Part shown: positions 9,384-23,200 of the stretch, one piece after another
Numbering within the stretch: position 1 is the first letter of the stretch
How the letters are laid out: each line of letters begins with the position of its first letter
From: Glebionis coronaria
Taxonomy: Eukaryota; Streptophyta; Magnoliopsida; Asterales; Asteraceae
NCBI GenBank assembly: GCA_025667525.1
Contig: CM046875.1
Location: 117,666,340 to 117,730,339, forward strand
DNA: 64,000 bases
Reading direction: 5' to 3'
The notes under the pieces: generated by a model
Told to the model about the DNA's origin: nothing
Seen by the model: only the letters and a program-made list of their open reading frames with translations
Databases searched by the model: none
Translations under genes and position numbers: made by a program

Positions 9384-12137
9384 TGTCACACCCCACCATG
9401 GCGGAATATGGGGCGCGACGTATGGATATCATCACAACAATAGCGTGTCTATAGAGTTAACTAAATGAAATAGAAATGTCATAAAAAGGTGACACAATTT
9501 CATGACAATATCTCAAACAATGCAGGCGTCTAGGTAAGTAGGTAACAGGCCTACCTCTTACCAAAGGCATTCAAATAACACACATCAAACATATAGGTAT
9601 CAAACAATATACTAAATCAAAAGACAAAATAAAATCTAAGAGGAAAGGGATTCCTCCTAATGCAATTCTAGCAGCCTCTAACTCTATCCACACTTCTAAT
9701 AGCATCATTCTTAACTACCTCACCTGAAAATGACACTAAAATCTGTCAACATAAAGTTGGTGAGATCATAGGTTTAAATTATCAAAACATCTTAAGAACC
9801 CTTAACAACCGCTGTAAATAGTTGAAGAAAAACAATTTATAGTAATGGACCATAATGTGATAATCATGCTACATGCATCCACAACAAAACTCAATCCAAG
9901 TACCAATCACATCTACAATTCACAAAGCACACTATAATAGTCAAGAAGTATCCCGTCACACACACAAGAACACACACCACACTATCCGGATCTTTCCCAC
10001 ACCACCTGTGGAAGATGAACTATATCCCCGTCGAGATATCTTGCCTCCGAAGAGACGATGCACAAGTACTCAGGACGGATCGTGCCCCCCGAACCAAGAA
10101 CTCAGGACGGATCGTGCCCCACGAACCAAGAACTCAGAACCAAGAACTCAGGACGGATCGTGCCCCACGCTCCACACACATCACAACTGGTCCCATAGAC
10201 GCCCATACATCTATGTACCAATCCCAATCATAACACAATCAAGATTCACATATCATAACACATATCAAAGCACATATGAGAACACATAAGCACACAAGTC
10301 ACACAATAACACATCTATGTCCAAACATTTATAAAAATATAGTACCAAAACATTTTAAGAACACCACAAGGGTCATCTCCATCCCATACTAGAAGAAAAC
10401 ATTTAAAAACTTAGTAAAAATAGGACTATGAACTCACCTGATAGCACATCAAGCTAGCACTCCTGCAAACCTATAAAATCATACACGACACCCTTAGCTC
10501 AGGTCTTAACACCCAAGTTAAGTAACAATAAAGGAGATGAATCTAATCCCCCAATCCCCACTATCTAGTTCTCCCACTACAAGCTATTCTATACGTAAAA
10601 TTCCAGTTTTCCCCAGTACGGTTTACTAGTCACTAAACGATCACATGAAGTGAACTTAACACCACACTTGACTCCTACCCTACTGGAGTTATGTTGTTAT
10701 ATGATCTAAGAACTTCAAAAACCAATTTTACTTTCTAATTACACGTTTAACCCTTTCGTTTAGTCTCTACGCCAAAAGTCGTTTTCACCAAAACTGATTT
10801 TCTGTACATGCTAAATGTTCGACACCAAAAGCCCGACCTAAACACCATAACTTTTATTGAAAACCTCCAGTACTTTTATATACATTATAAAGAGTTCCCA
10901 AATCAAAAATCTTTGGCTATCTCATTCGTTTGGTTAGGTTTTGACTCAAATCCCCGAAATCAAAATTTATTCCTAAACAGCGCACTGTTTTTGTAAAAAT
11001 TATTTGGCGACCTTCCCGAACTCCATTTTCGACCAACCTTACATTTTTGAAAAGTAGACTCTCTGAACTTAATTTTAAAAAAAAAGAAACTCGACCAAAG
11101 GTGCTACCTACTGCCCTGAACAGTCGACACAAGACAGCCTTAAAAATCAGACTGTTTTACGCCTTTATGCACTAACCTTCTAAACATCATTAATTACCCC
11201 TAATTTATTAAACAAGAACCCTAAAATCATTAATTGATCTTAATTACTATATTTTTCAGAAAATTAATAAAACCCTAATCATCTCAATGATGGTTAATTA
11301 ACATTACAATCATGATTAATTAATAAAAACATGAATTAAGTTAAAGTTAAATTGATCACATACCTTGAATCAAGAAAATTTTTATGAAACCCTAAAAACT
11401 AGTAGAAACCTTCGTCCAAAAAAAAGAGCTGGAAAAAATAATGTGTTTTGATTTTGTTTTTATACTAAAACAATGAGAATCCTAGCCCAATACAAATAAT
11501 ACTTTCCTTTTTTTATTTTTTTCCTTTTTCTTATTTTTCCCCACCGTCCTATATAAATTTTTTACCAAAAATAATACTTTTTATTTATTTTATTATTAAA
11601 TTCGTTTTTTAATAATTATTTCCTTAATTATATTTTTTTTATTAATCCCTTAATTAATTAATTATATCTAAAACCTTTTAACTAGTAAATTAAACTACAC
11701 TAGTCAACTTTACGCGTTTATCGTAAATTACGTAAAATATACAGTTTTATGAAAATTCTTAAAATATGAAATAAACTTTATAACTAAGTTCTAAATGACT
11801 TAAAATCATCCCGAAAATTATTCCCGTGACTAAATACCTCATCCGATACCTCTAAACGCTAAACCCTAATTCATAAAAATACGATTTACTATAATACTTA
11901 TACGTACACATAAAATCCTAAAATAGCACCGCATTCTATCATAGTTAGATCCAAGTGAACAAATGAGCATGAACTAACCCCATCATAACATTATATAATG
12001 CACCACGCAATACACGAACGATGACTAACATCCAATCCAAGGCTCAAATATAAACAGAATGCACGTAAACGCACACTAAGCACATAATCAAAGTCAAACA
12101 GTCAAAAGTGACAAATCCAAAATATAGGGTTGTCACA
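9384..12137 (-). repeat. 3' LTR of the minus-strand element
   Basis: 2754 bp, reading TGTCACACCCCACC...GGTTGTCACA on the plus strand. It contains a short tandem motif, CTCAGGACGGATCGTGCCCC, in about three copies at 10069-10166. The open frames here are accidental: the same ones recur in the other LTR. Confidence 0.93.
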
Positions 12138-14285
12138 TCACTCCCTCCTAATAGAAATCTCGTCCCGAGATTTACTCCATAAGCTCAATAAATTCATTTC
12201 ACATCCAACACACTATCTCTCTCATAAGAACGTAACCAGGTCATGACTACAACAACGCTCTCAATGAATATAAGCTCACGAAAAATTTTAGGACCCCCAA
12301 CTTCGGATAACGGATCAAACCCATGGAAAACTAACGGACGTTTACGTGAACGAATTTGAAAGAATGAACCAAAATGAGACTCCAAAAGATACTCAACATA
12401 AAACATGTATCGACTCCCAACGAACCATGGAAACGGACCAATGACGACAAGCACCCAACGACAACTGAAATGTGTTACGACCGACGACATACTATTAAAA
12501 CCTTGTGGAAAACCAAATTTTACCCCAGAATGGATTTTGTACTGTAATTGTATATTAGTTGTTCTAAAACCATGGTATCACATTAGTAATTTATGTAATC
12601 ATCTAAAGAAAATCAATCTAATGTCTCTTCACGAACGATCAATTGTCTAAAGCACACAACACAATATCACACGTCAACATTGACTCCGGAACCCACATCC
12701 TTCATCAATGTACAATCCTTATGGTGGATACATCTCAAATCCTATCCCAAATAAGCCCTATGTTAGCCCTATAAGTGTTCACTATCCCAAAATATCAAAA
12801 ACACAAGTTTAAACCATATCGTTTGAAAATTAATCTTGAACTCGACACTTGTACTATTAATTCGACCAAGCTGCTGACTTCCAATTACCAAAATTTCGGA
12901 ATATTTGAAAAGTACGTTCCGATTACATAATTTTAGGCTTTTGAATGTCCCAAAAAGCTTTAAAAACGAATAAGTCATGACCAAAACGATTTTACCTAAA
13001 ATCTGCCCAGACATGTCTGACAGTTTAGCGACGAATTTTGACATTTTAGCGACAGTTTCTGCCTACCCCGATTTATAACAAAAAAAACGATTTGAAACCC
13101 TAAAACCCCTCATTAATTACCAAATTCAAGACCTAATTTTATTTTAATTCCAGAAAATTAGAAACCCTTACCCATCATATGAGTAATTACATGATTTTAA
13201 CATATTTAATTAAATAAGAACAAGAATTTAACTAAAGATCATTAGCTTTAGGTGATCAAAACCAATTTTTGTTTTTTCTTAAATAAACAAGCCATACTTA
13301 TATGTTAAAAAAAAATATGTATCCCATCTTATTTTAAACACGCTTACGACACTTAACCCTTATTTCACCGACTACCAACAACTATTTTAACTATTTACAA
13401 ATTCCATTTCTTTTACCACGTAAAATTCAAACTAAAAGATACCGTGATCCCAAAAAGAATTCTCCACCCTCTCAATATCCTCTACACCAAAAGTACCGTA
13501 CAAACAAATACGTGAAATGAGGACTCGATAAATGCGCCACTACGGAAGTTGAACATCTCAAAGAGAAACGAGCTAGCAAACCATCCTAAGAATACAATCG
13601 ATAAGTAGAAGGGATATATACATATATAGGCATAGGCGTACATACACTCAAATCCATACAACATATACAATACAAGCATGTATTAACCTCTTTCATGCAA
13701 CCATACTTAGGAATCCATTAATGTCGTGGTACTTGTATAACTATGTTGGCCACCATACTTATACCAGTCCCCTTTCACTAATGCACTCCCTCCTATGATG
13801 GCACTTATAAGAATTAATACTACACATAACACATCAGTCTACCAACTCAAATAAGCGCATAGATCCTACAACTCATATAAGCACATAACCACAATATAAA
13901 ATAAGATCCAAAATCCATGTATTAAAATAACGTAGCCAATGCATGAAACAAATAAACTCGTATTCCAGCTGAACCAGCGTAGACAAAATTCAAAATGTAT
14001 AAAGAACATGAAAACATAATTAAGAGAAATACAACAATGACTAACGTATACGACCATGGTTCAACCCGCACTAGTCAAAACTCGTAAAGAAAATAACAGG
14101 TAGTTAAGTATGAACAATACTAATTCATAACTTAACAAATATCGCAAAAATAACATCCAAAAACATCAACATTTATAAAATGCACACATACCCCTATGAC
14201 GCCTATATGCAGGGACCCTTAAGCTATAGATTAGGCTACGTGACTAGGAAACCTAATTCTCTATAACCTGTCTCTGATACCATTC
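12138..14285 (-). other. Non-coding internal region of the minus-strand element
   Basis: 2148 bp bounded by a polypurine tract (12138-12153, minus strand) and the tRNA-iMet primer site (14272-14282, minus strand). Only short open frames, none resembling gag, protease, reverse transcriptase or integrase. It is AT-rich throughout. Confidence 0.85.
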
Positions 14286-17037
14286 TGTCACACCCCACCA
14301 TGGCGGAATATGGGGCGCGACGTATGGATATCATCACAACAATAGCGTGTCTATAGAGTTAACTAAATGAAATAGAAATGTCATAAAAAGGTGACACAAT
14401 TTCATGACAATATCTCAAACAATGCAGGCGTCTAGGTAAGTAGGTAACAGGCCTACCTCTTACCAAAGACATTCAAATAACACACATCAAACATATAGGT
14501 ATCAAACAATATACTAAATCAAAAGACAAAATAAAATCTAAGAGGAAAGGGATTCCTCCTAATGCAATTCTAGCAGCCTCTAACTCTATCCACACTTCTA
14601 ATAGCATCCTTCTTAACTACCTCACCTGAAAATGACACTAAAATCTGTCAACATAAAGTTGGTGAGATCATAGGTTTAAATTATCAAAACATCTTAAGAA
14701 CCCTTAACAACCGCTGTAAATAGTTGAAGAAAAACAATTTATAGTAATGGACCATAATGTGATAATCATGCTACATGCATCCACAACAAAACTCAATCCA
14801 AGTACCAATCACATATACAATTCAAAAAGCACACTATAATAGTCAAGAAGTATCCCGTCACACACACAAGAACACACACCACACTATCCGGATCTTTCCC
14901 ACACCACCTGTGGAAGATGAACTATATCCCCGTCGAGATATCTTGCCTCCGAAGAGACGATGCACAAGTACTCAGGACGGATCGTGCCCCCCGAACCAAG
15001 AACTCAGGACGGATCGTGCCCCACGAACCAAGAACTCAGAACCAAGAACTCAGGACGGATCGTGCCCCACGCTCCACACACATCACAACTGGTCCCATAG
15101 ACGTCCATACATCTATGTACCAATCCCAATCATAACACAATCAAGATTCACATATCATAACACATATCAAAGCACATATGAGAACACATAAGCACGCAAG
15201 TCACACAATAACACATCTATGTCCAAACATTTATAAAAATATAGTACCAAAACATTTTAAGAACACCACAAGGGTCATCTTCATCCCATACTAGAAGAAA
15301 ACATTTAAAAACTTAGTAAAAATAGGACTATGAACTCACCTGATAGCACATCAAGCTAGCACTCCTGCAAACCTATAAAATCATACACGACACCCTTAGC
15401 TCAGGTCTTAACACCCAAGTTAAGTAACAATCAAGGAGATGAACCTAATCCCCCAATCCCCACTATCTAGTTCTACCACTACAAGCTATTCTATACGTAA
15501 AATTCCAGTTTTCCCCAGTACGGTTTACTAGTCACTAAACGATCACATGAAGTGAACTTAACACCACACTTGACTCCTACCCTACTGGAGTTATGTTGTT
15601 ATATGATCTAAGAACTTCAAAAACCAATTTTACTTTCTAATTACACGTTTAACCCTTTTGTTTAGTCTCTACGCCAAAAGTCGTTTTCACCAAAACTGAT
15701 TTTCTGTACATGCTAAATGTTCGACACCAAAAGCCCGACCTAAACACCATAACTTTTATTGAAAACCTCCAGTACTTTTATATACATTATAAAGAGTTCC
15801 CAAATCAAAAATCTTTGGCTATCTCATTCGTTTGGTTAGGTTTTGACTCAAATCCCCGAAATCAAAATTTATTCCTAAACAGCGCACTGTTTTTGTAAAA
15901 CATATTTGGCGACCTTCCCGAACTCCATTTTCGACCAACCTTACATTTTTGAAAAGTAGACTCTCTGAACTTAATTTTAAAAAAAAAGAAACTCGACCAA
16001 AGATGCTACCTACTGCCCTGAACAGTCGACACAAGACAGCCTTAAAAATCAGACTGTTTTACGCCTTTATGCACTAACCTTCTAAACATCATTAATTACC
16101 CCTAATTTATTAAACAAGAACCCTAAAATCATTAATTGATATTAATTACTATATTTTTCAGAAAATTAATAAAACCCTAATCATCTCACTGATGGTTAAT
16201 TAACATTACAATCATGATTAATTAATAAAAACATGAATTAAGTTAAAGTTAAATTGATCACATACCTTGAATCAAGAAAATTTTTATGAAACCCTAAAAA
16301 CTAGTAGAAACCTTCGTCCAAAAAAAAGAGCTGGAAAAAATAATGTGTTTTGATTTGTTTTTATACTAAAACAATGAGAATCCTAGCCTAATACAAATAA
16401 TACTTTCCTTTTTTTATTTTTTTCCTTTTTCTTATTTTTCCCCACCGTCCTATATAAATTTTTTACCAAAAATAATACTTTTTATTTATTTTATTATTAA
16501 ATTCGTTTTTTAATAATTATTTCCTTAATTATATTTTTTTATTAATCCCTTAATTAATTAATTATATCTAAAACCTTTTAACTAGTAAATTAAACTACAC
16601 TAGTCAACTTTACGCGTTTATCGTAAATTACGTAAAATATACAGTTTTATGAAAATTCTTAAAATATGAAATAAACTTTATAACTAAGTTCTAAATGACT
16701 TAAAATCATCCCGAAAATTATTCCCGTGACTAAATACCTCATCCGAGACCTCTAAACGCTAAACCCTAATTCATAAAAATACGATTTACTATAATACTTA
16801 TACGTACACATAAAATCCTAAAATAGCACCGCATTCTATCATAGTTAGATCCAAGTGAACAAATGAGCATGAACTAACCCCATCATAACATTATATAATG
16901 CACCACGCAATACACGAACGATGACTAACATCCAATCCAAGGCTCAAATATAAACAGAATGCACGTAAACGCACACTAAGCACATAATCAAAGTCAAACA
17001 GTCAAAAGTGACAAATCCAAAATCTAGGGTTGTCACA
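14286..17037 (-). repeat. 5' LTR of the minus-strand element
   Basis: 2752 bp, nearly identical to 9384-12137. Differences are scattered substitutions (for example CAATAAAGG/CAATCAAGG) and one- to two-base length changes in homopolymers. Confidence 0.93.
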
Positions 17038-17070
17038 TGAAGATGCTTTTATGGTAAAATAAAAGTGATT

Positions 17071-17167
17071 TTGGGGGGAAATCTTGGGGGAAAGTTTTGG
17101 CGGGAACTTATGGTGGGAAGTTTTGGCGGGATCTTTTGGGGGGAAGTTTTGGGGGTTTTGGCGGGAA
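17071..17167 (+). repeat. G-rich tract
   Basis: Repeated G runs (GGGGGG, GGGGG, GGCGGG) separated by AAATCTT, AAAGTTTT and similar. There are at least eight runs of three or more G within 100 bp, so G-quadruplex formation is possible on the plus strand. Confidence 0.7.
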
Positions 17168-17169
17168 CT

Positions 17170-18292
17170 TATGTTGTACAACGACACCCTATCGACTACT
17201 ATTTTGAACATCTCGTATACAACGATACCCTATAGATTACTCATTTGAACATCTCGTATACAACGATACCCTATCGACTACTCATTTGAACATCTCGTGT
17301 ATAACGATACCCTATCGACTACTATTTTGAACATCTCGTATACAACGATACCCTATCGCTACTCATTTGAACATCTCGTATACAACGATACCCTATCGAC
17401 TACTATTTTGAACATCTCGTATACAACGATACCCTATCGCCTACTCATTTGAACATCTCGTATACAACGATACCCTATCGACTACTCATTTGAACATATC
17501 GTGTACAACGATACCCTATCGACTACTCATTTGAACATCTCGTGTACAACAATACCTCATCGACTACTCATTTGAACATATCGTGTACAACGATACCATT
17601 TCGACTACTCATTTGAACATCTCGTATACAACGATACCCTATCGACTACTCATTTGAACATCTCGTATACAATGATACCCTATCGACTACTCATTTGAAC
17701 ATCTCGTATACAACGATACCCTTTGAACATATCGTATACAATGATACCTACTCCTTTGAACATCTCGTATACAACGATGCCCTATCGACTACTTATTTGA
17801 ACATCTTGTGTACAACGATACCTTATCGACTACTAATTTGAACATCTCGTGTACAAAGACCTATCGACTACTAATTTGAACATCTCGTGTACAACGATAC
17901 CCTATCGACTACTTATTTGAACATCTCGTGTACAACGATACCTTATCGACTACTTATTTGAACATCTCGTGTACAACGATACCCTATCGTGTACAACGAT
18001 ACCCTATCGTGTACAGCGGTACCATATCGATTACTAATTTGAACATCTCGTATACAACGATACCTTATCGACTACTCATTTGAACATCTCGTGTACAACG
18101 ATACCCTATCGACTACTCATTTGAACATCTCTTGTACAACGATACCCTATCGTGTACAACGATACCATATCGACTACTCATTTGAACATCTCGTATACAA
18201 CGATACCCTATCGACTACCCATTTGAACATATCATATACAATCATACCCTATCGACTACTCATTTGAACATCTCTTGTACAACGATACCTAT
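17170..18292. repeat. 41-bp minisatellite
   Basis: About 27 tandem copies of a 41-bp unit, AACATCTCGTATACAACGAT followed by ACCCTATCGACTACTCATTTG. Variants include CTCGTGTAC, shortened units, and CTATCGTGTAC head-to-tail truncations near 17990. Every full unit contains CGATA-CCC-TATCG, a 5-bp inverted repeat around CCC. The array ends at the presumed LTR start of Athila copy 1. Confidence 0.9.
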
Positions 18293-18724
18293 CGATAATA
18301 AGTGTGAAAACACTTATCCATTTACCACTTATTTCCAATAATAACAAGACCAAAACGTGTATTTTATGTCGTAAAAGTCGGAATTATGCGTGGTTTGTGT
18401 TGTTATTGTGTTTTAGGACCAAAAGATGAAAAAGGAAGAAAACACGGGCTTTCACGGGCTTTTATCGAAGAAAACGAGAAAAGACGAAGTCAAAAGATCA
18501 AGAGTGCAAAAAGAACGGAAGTCCAAGGCCTATTCGGAAGATTTATCGAAGAAAAAGTCTAAAGACGGAAGTTTAATGAAGTCGAAGAACTCAAGTCTAA
18601 ATTATAGAAGAAAATTATTAAGACAAGTTCAAATCCCGAGACGACGTCGAGAAAGGACAAAGAGTTAAATCGAGTCGAGAAGAAAAAGAAGGAAGCACAC
18701 CACACATGCACTTCCCACTTAGCC

Positions 18725-18732
18725 TATAAATA
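18725..18732 (+). promoter_or_regulatory. LTR TATA box (Athila 1)
   Basis: TATAAATA follows a CACTTAGCC context, at the position corresponding to the TATA box in copy 2's LTR. It is the likely Pol II promoter for element transcription. Confidence 0.55.
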
Positions 18733-19285
18733 CCCTCCTAATCACATTAGGAGGGTGGTTAGCTAGTTTCACTTTTAATTTTTTCTTTTTAGTTTTTAGA
18801 GAGAGAAGGTTCCCAACTTTCTCTCACTAAGTTTTTCATCTTTTCTTTCCTTTAATCTTTCAAGTTTAAGTTTTTTGTATTTCAATTTCATTAATCAAGT
18901 TAAAGTTTAAGCTTTTGTTCTTTAATCTCCTTCTACATTTCTTGATTTTGCTTAATCTTTGATCCAAAACTCAATATTTGATCAGATTAGTTCTTAATTC
19001 GTGATTGGTTTTGATGTTTTAGTCAAGAAAAAGTTAATCTTTTACTCTACATAAGCTTTCATACGGTTTAGGCTATAAGCTCCTTATGCTTATTAGCTTA
19101 TTCATGTTTTAGCTTATTGCTTTTCGGATTCTTAAAAGGTTTAGTCATTTAAAAGTTTCTTTTATAAAGTTTATCATTTTTCTTGTTTTGAAAGTTATCG
19201 AATTCTAGCTTATTAAATTGTTTAAAGTCGGATAAAGTAGCTTATTTTACGTGCTTATTGAGTTTTCAGGTGTCCACCAATTTCG

Positions 19286-19735
19286 GATTACTATTGCATT
19301 CCATCGCAATATTGGGTACTAAACATTCTGACGGCTGCTTATTTCCATCGCAATAACCCATCAAGGGTTTTACTTTGCGATAGTTTGGTCATTTCCCCCT
19401 TATTCCGATATGGGATTGCGATCGCTCATTGCGATCGCTCATTGCGATCGCATATTCCGACGGGGTTTAAGGTCCTTTTAAGTCGAAACTGTGCCCAATT
19501 TTAGATTGCATCATTCCGATAGGTTGCTTATTATTCCGATAGAATTTTATTGCGATAGAAACTTTCCGATACCTTGCATTCCGATCTGGACTTTGTGATT
19601 GAACAACATTGCGACAGATTTGACCTAGAATATTCCGATGGCTTTTCACTTGTATTATTCCGATGACTTGTTTTAGTTATATTCCGATGGTTTTGACTTT
19701 GGTGCATTCCGATGGAAAAGACTAGTTACATTCCG
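19286..19735 (+). repeat. TTCCGAT / GCGATCGC motif array in LTR
   Basis: At least ten copies of ATTCCGATRG-like words, plus three copies of ATTGCGATCGC at 19414-19451, spread over 450 bp. Copy 2 has a different TTCCG array at the equivalent place. Confidence 0.75.
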
Positions 19736-19969
19736 ATAGTTTGAGCTTTTAAGTTTTACAAAGTTTTAAGTTCTAAAATTACTTGTTAAGTTTTTAGTCA
19801 ATTTCACTTTACTCAACGACGATCATTTGTTTTAAGTCTAGAATTATATAATCAAACCAAACCATCCTCTTGTTCACCAAAAGACAATTGAGTCGCACTT
19901 TAGACTGGAAATCAATTCGAAAAGATCGGACGATAATATTTTATACTTGGCCAAAACCTTGTATTAAAT

Positions 19970-19984
19970 GGCGCTGCTGCCGGC
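19970..19984 (+). other. Primer-binding site, tRNA-Asp type (Athila 1)
   Basis: TGGCGCTGCTGCCGG matches the complement of the plant tRNA-Asp 3' end (TGGCGCCGTTGCCGG) with two mismatches. It starts just after the LTR. Confidence 0.7.
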
Positions 19985-20223
19985 TCTTTTCGTTAAGATT
20001 AACGGTTTTTAGTGTGAGACGCGTTGCATTTTGGAGATCCGTTCTTTTAAGAACGTTATTTTCCTTGCTAAAAATTTTCAAAAAATCCGTAAAAAATATA
20101 AAATTTCAAAAAAATACAAAAACATTCAAAAATCATAAAAAGCATTTCTTTTCCAAAGGTTTTGCACCAAAAAGATATATATATTCTCTCTGTTTCTTTG
20201 GTATCTTTTTCTTATGCAGGTGT

Positions 20224-23200
20224 ATGCGTACTAGATCTTCAAATTATTCTGAGCCCGAGACTCATGAAGATTTAGATATGGCTAGTGTGCATAACAACAA
20301 TAACAACCCACCTCTACCCAATTTGAATAACAATAACAACAACAACAATGTTCCCCTACCTGATTTACGAACAATGGAGGAACTGTGTCAACCTACCATG
20401 AACGGACGCGGAGGACCGATTGCGCCGATGAAAATCACGGCTCAGGAGTTTTCGTTGAAGCATCACATAATCCAACAAGTGCAAACTAATCCATTTCGCG
20501 GATTGCCGGATGATGATGCCAACAAGCACCTCGACAAATTCATTACCATGACTCAAAGCATGAAGATGCCCGGTGTTTCTATGGATGTACTTCGCCTTCA
20601 ACTTTTTCCACACACGCTTTCCCGCCATGCCAAAAAATGGTTTGACCGTCTCCCAAAGAATTCTATTCATATTTGGGACGACATGACTCAACGATTTTGT
20701 CGCGCTACTTTCCACCGTCCATGGTCACGAGCCTTCATAACCAAATTAGTGGATTCATGCAAGACAATGATGAATCGCTCTTCGATGCTTGGGAACGCTA
20801 CAATGATTTGATCGACCGTTGTCCAAATCACAACATGCTCCCCGTCACTCTCATTGATACTTTCTACAATGGTCTCACTTTTCGTGATCGTGACACGATC
20901 AACGCCACCGCCGGTGGTACTTTTATGAAAAGGAGACCGGAGGAGTGTAGAGAGTTGATTGAAAACATGACTACTCACCACAAGAATTGGGATTCATCCG
21001 CATCCTCAAGATCTAATCCGAGAGTCAATGTTTCATCTACTTCTTCCACCACCGACATGTCCGCCATGGAACGAGCCATTATCGAAATGAGCAAAAATAT
21101 GCAAATTTTGGCTAATAACCACACTCAACAAGCTAAAGCCGTTGCTAATTCTTGTGACACATGTGGTGGTCCTCATTCTTACAATGATTGTCCTTCTACT
21201 CAAGGCAATTTTTGTGAAAACGTTAACGCGGCATACGGTACTTATCCCACGGGAGGCTATCAAGCTCGTCCTCAAGGAGACCGTAACTTGCTAAGTTATC
21301 GTTCAAACAACTATCTTGCACCACCCGGTTTTACTCCTCAAAATCAAAACCAACAACAAAGCTATAACCGAAATAACCAAACCCAACCTCGTGCTAACAA
21401 TCAATATCAATCCCAAAGAACCCATATCCACCTCAAGGAAATTCTCAAGCTTACCAAGCTCCACCTCTTAATCAACCAACGACGTTGAATCAAGACATCG
21501 AGACGTTCATAAGGACTAATAGAGAGATGGTGACGAATCTTCAGAGTCAATTCATCAACTTGAAGGGAGACATGGCGAAACAAGGGAGTGATATTCGAGC
21601 CGAGCTAAGGAATGACATGGCGAAACAAAGCAATGATATTCGCGCAGACATAAGAGACTCTTTCAGCACTCAAGCGGATAATATACGTGATATGATCGGT
21701 TCGCTTTTCCAAGGTAATCAACCCTCCTCTTCGGGTACTCTTCCGAGTAACACCGTTGCTAATCCAAGAAGGGAGATGAAAGCAATCACCACTCGTAGTG
21801 GAAAAGGTTATACGGAACCCGAGCTTCCTACACCTCCACCCGTGATTGTGAACAAGGAAAAAGAACAACTTTCTTCACCCCCTTTACCTTCTTACCCCAT
21901 TCCCCCACCACCCGCGGTTGTGAATGATCCTACTCCCCTAAAGCCTTCCTCTTCATCCGATATACCTTATCCTTCAAGGTTGAGGAAAGAGAAGCAAAAG
22001 AGCAAGGATGATATTCAAGTTTCAAACTTTCTTAAAATGTTTAAACAATTGAATTTTAACATCTCCTTTGCCGAGGCTCTTGCTCACATGCCTAAATAAG
22101 CGAAGATGTTTAAAGATCTTCTAAGTGACAAGGAGAAGCTTCTTGACACTGCTCAGACCCAACTTAATGAAAATTGCTCCGCGGTTCTCTTAAGGAAATT
22201 ACCCACCAAACTTGGTGATCCGGGTCGCTTCTTAATTTCTTGCAACTTCCCGGGAGTAGAGAATTGCATGGCCCTAGCCGATCTAGGTGCTAGTATAAAC
22301 TTAATGCCTTTAAGTGTTTGGAAGCAATTATCTCTCCCCGAGCTAGTCCCCACCAAAATGACTTTGGAATTAGCTAACCGTACGGTTGCTTATCCAGTGG
22401 GGATAGCCGAAGACGTCTTTGTTGGCGTTGACAAATTCACCTTCCCGGCGGATTTTGTTGTCGTTGACTACGAGATGGATCCTCGTGTTCCATTAATCAT
22501 TGGACGTCCCTTCTTGAGGACCGGTCGCACTCTCATTGATGTAGCCGCGGGCGAAATAATCATGAGAGTTGGTGACGATAAAATTGTCTTCAACATGGGT
22601 AAGCTTTCTAAGCAACCTTATTCATATGAGAGTGTTAATGCTATTGACTTTCTTGATGAGGCTTGTGAAGAACATTTCAAAGACGCTTGTAAAATTGGTT
22701 CTTCTTCTCTACCCACTGTTGAGACCGTTGCCTCTATTGCTCCATCACTAACTCCATTTGGAGAAAGTGATTTCCTCTTGAAAGAATTTGAAGCAACTCT
22801 GGGAGATGTGGATTTGCAATATGACGATTCTCCTTCCAATTAGGATGAAGACATTCATACCATTGAGAAACTTCTCAATGAGGACCATATTTCTCCACAG
22901 TCTCCTAAGGCTATCTCTACCGATGATCCAAAGTTGACTACGCCGTCCATCGAAAATCCTCCGGATTTAGAGCTTAAGGATCTTCCGTCTCATCTCGAGT
23001 ACGTTTTCCTTGAATACAACAAGAAGTTACCAGTCATCATCGCAAAGGACCTAAAAGAAGACGAAAAATCCCGACTTATCGCCGTGCTGAAGAATCATAA
23101 GAAAGCGATTGCTTGGAAAATCTCCGATATTCGTGGAATTGATCCTCACTTTTGCACACATAAAATTCTCGTGGAGGACGAATTTAAACCCACTATTCAA

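Larger units (their letters stand above)
9384..17037 (-). mobile_element. Complete non-autonomous LTR retrotransposon (minus strand)
   Basis: Two LTRs of about 2.75 kb flank a 2148-bp internal region, with 5-bp TSD TGAAG. On the minus strand the primer-binding site follows the LTR at 14285-14272 (TGGTATCAGAG, complementary to initiator tRNA-Met), and a purine-rich TATTAGGAGGGAGTGA abuts the other LTR at 12138. The element is therefore transcribed from right to left. Neither LTR nor interior encodes recognisable gag or pol, so its proteins must come from another element. The LTRs exceed the interior in length, a LARD-like layout with an unusually short interior. About 20 differences were counted by eye between the LTRs, indicating recent insertion. 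Confidence 0.92.
18293..19968 (+). repeat. 5' LTR of Athila copy 1
   Basis: About 1.68 kb. The first 150 bp align with the LTR of copy 2, including the ATTATGCGTGGTTTGTGT block. A TATA-like box lies at 18725-18732. The second half carries an array of TTCCGAT(A/G)G and GCGATCGC motifs (19286-19735). The right end is set by the primer-binding site. Confidence 0.8.

Noticed and set aside
9873..10289. 138-codon frame with DRAPRTKN repeats, also at 14775-15191
   Set aside because: The same frame lies in both LTRs and reflects a short tandem motif; element orientation is opposite.
17170..18292. Possible CRISPR-like array
   Set aside because: Units are contiguous with no unique spacers, and the context is eukaryotic; it is a minisatellite.
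19870..20223. N-terminal extension of Athila 1 gag frame
   Set aside because: Overlaps the LTR end and primer-binding site and has no counterpart in copy 2.
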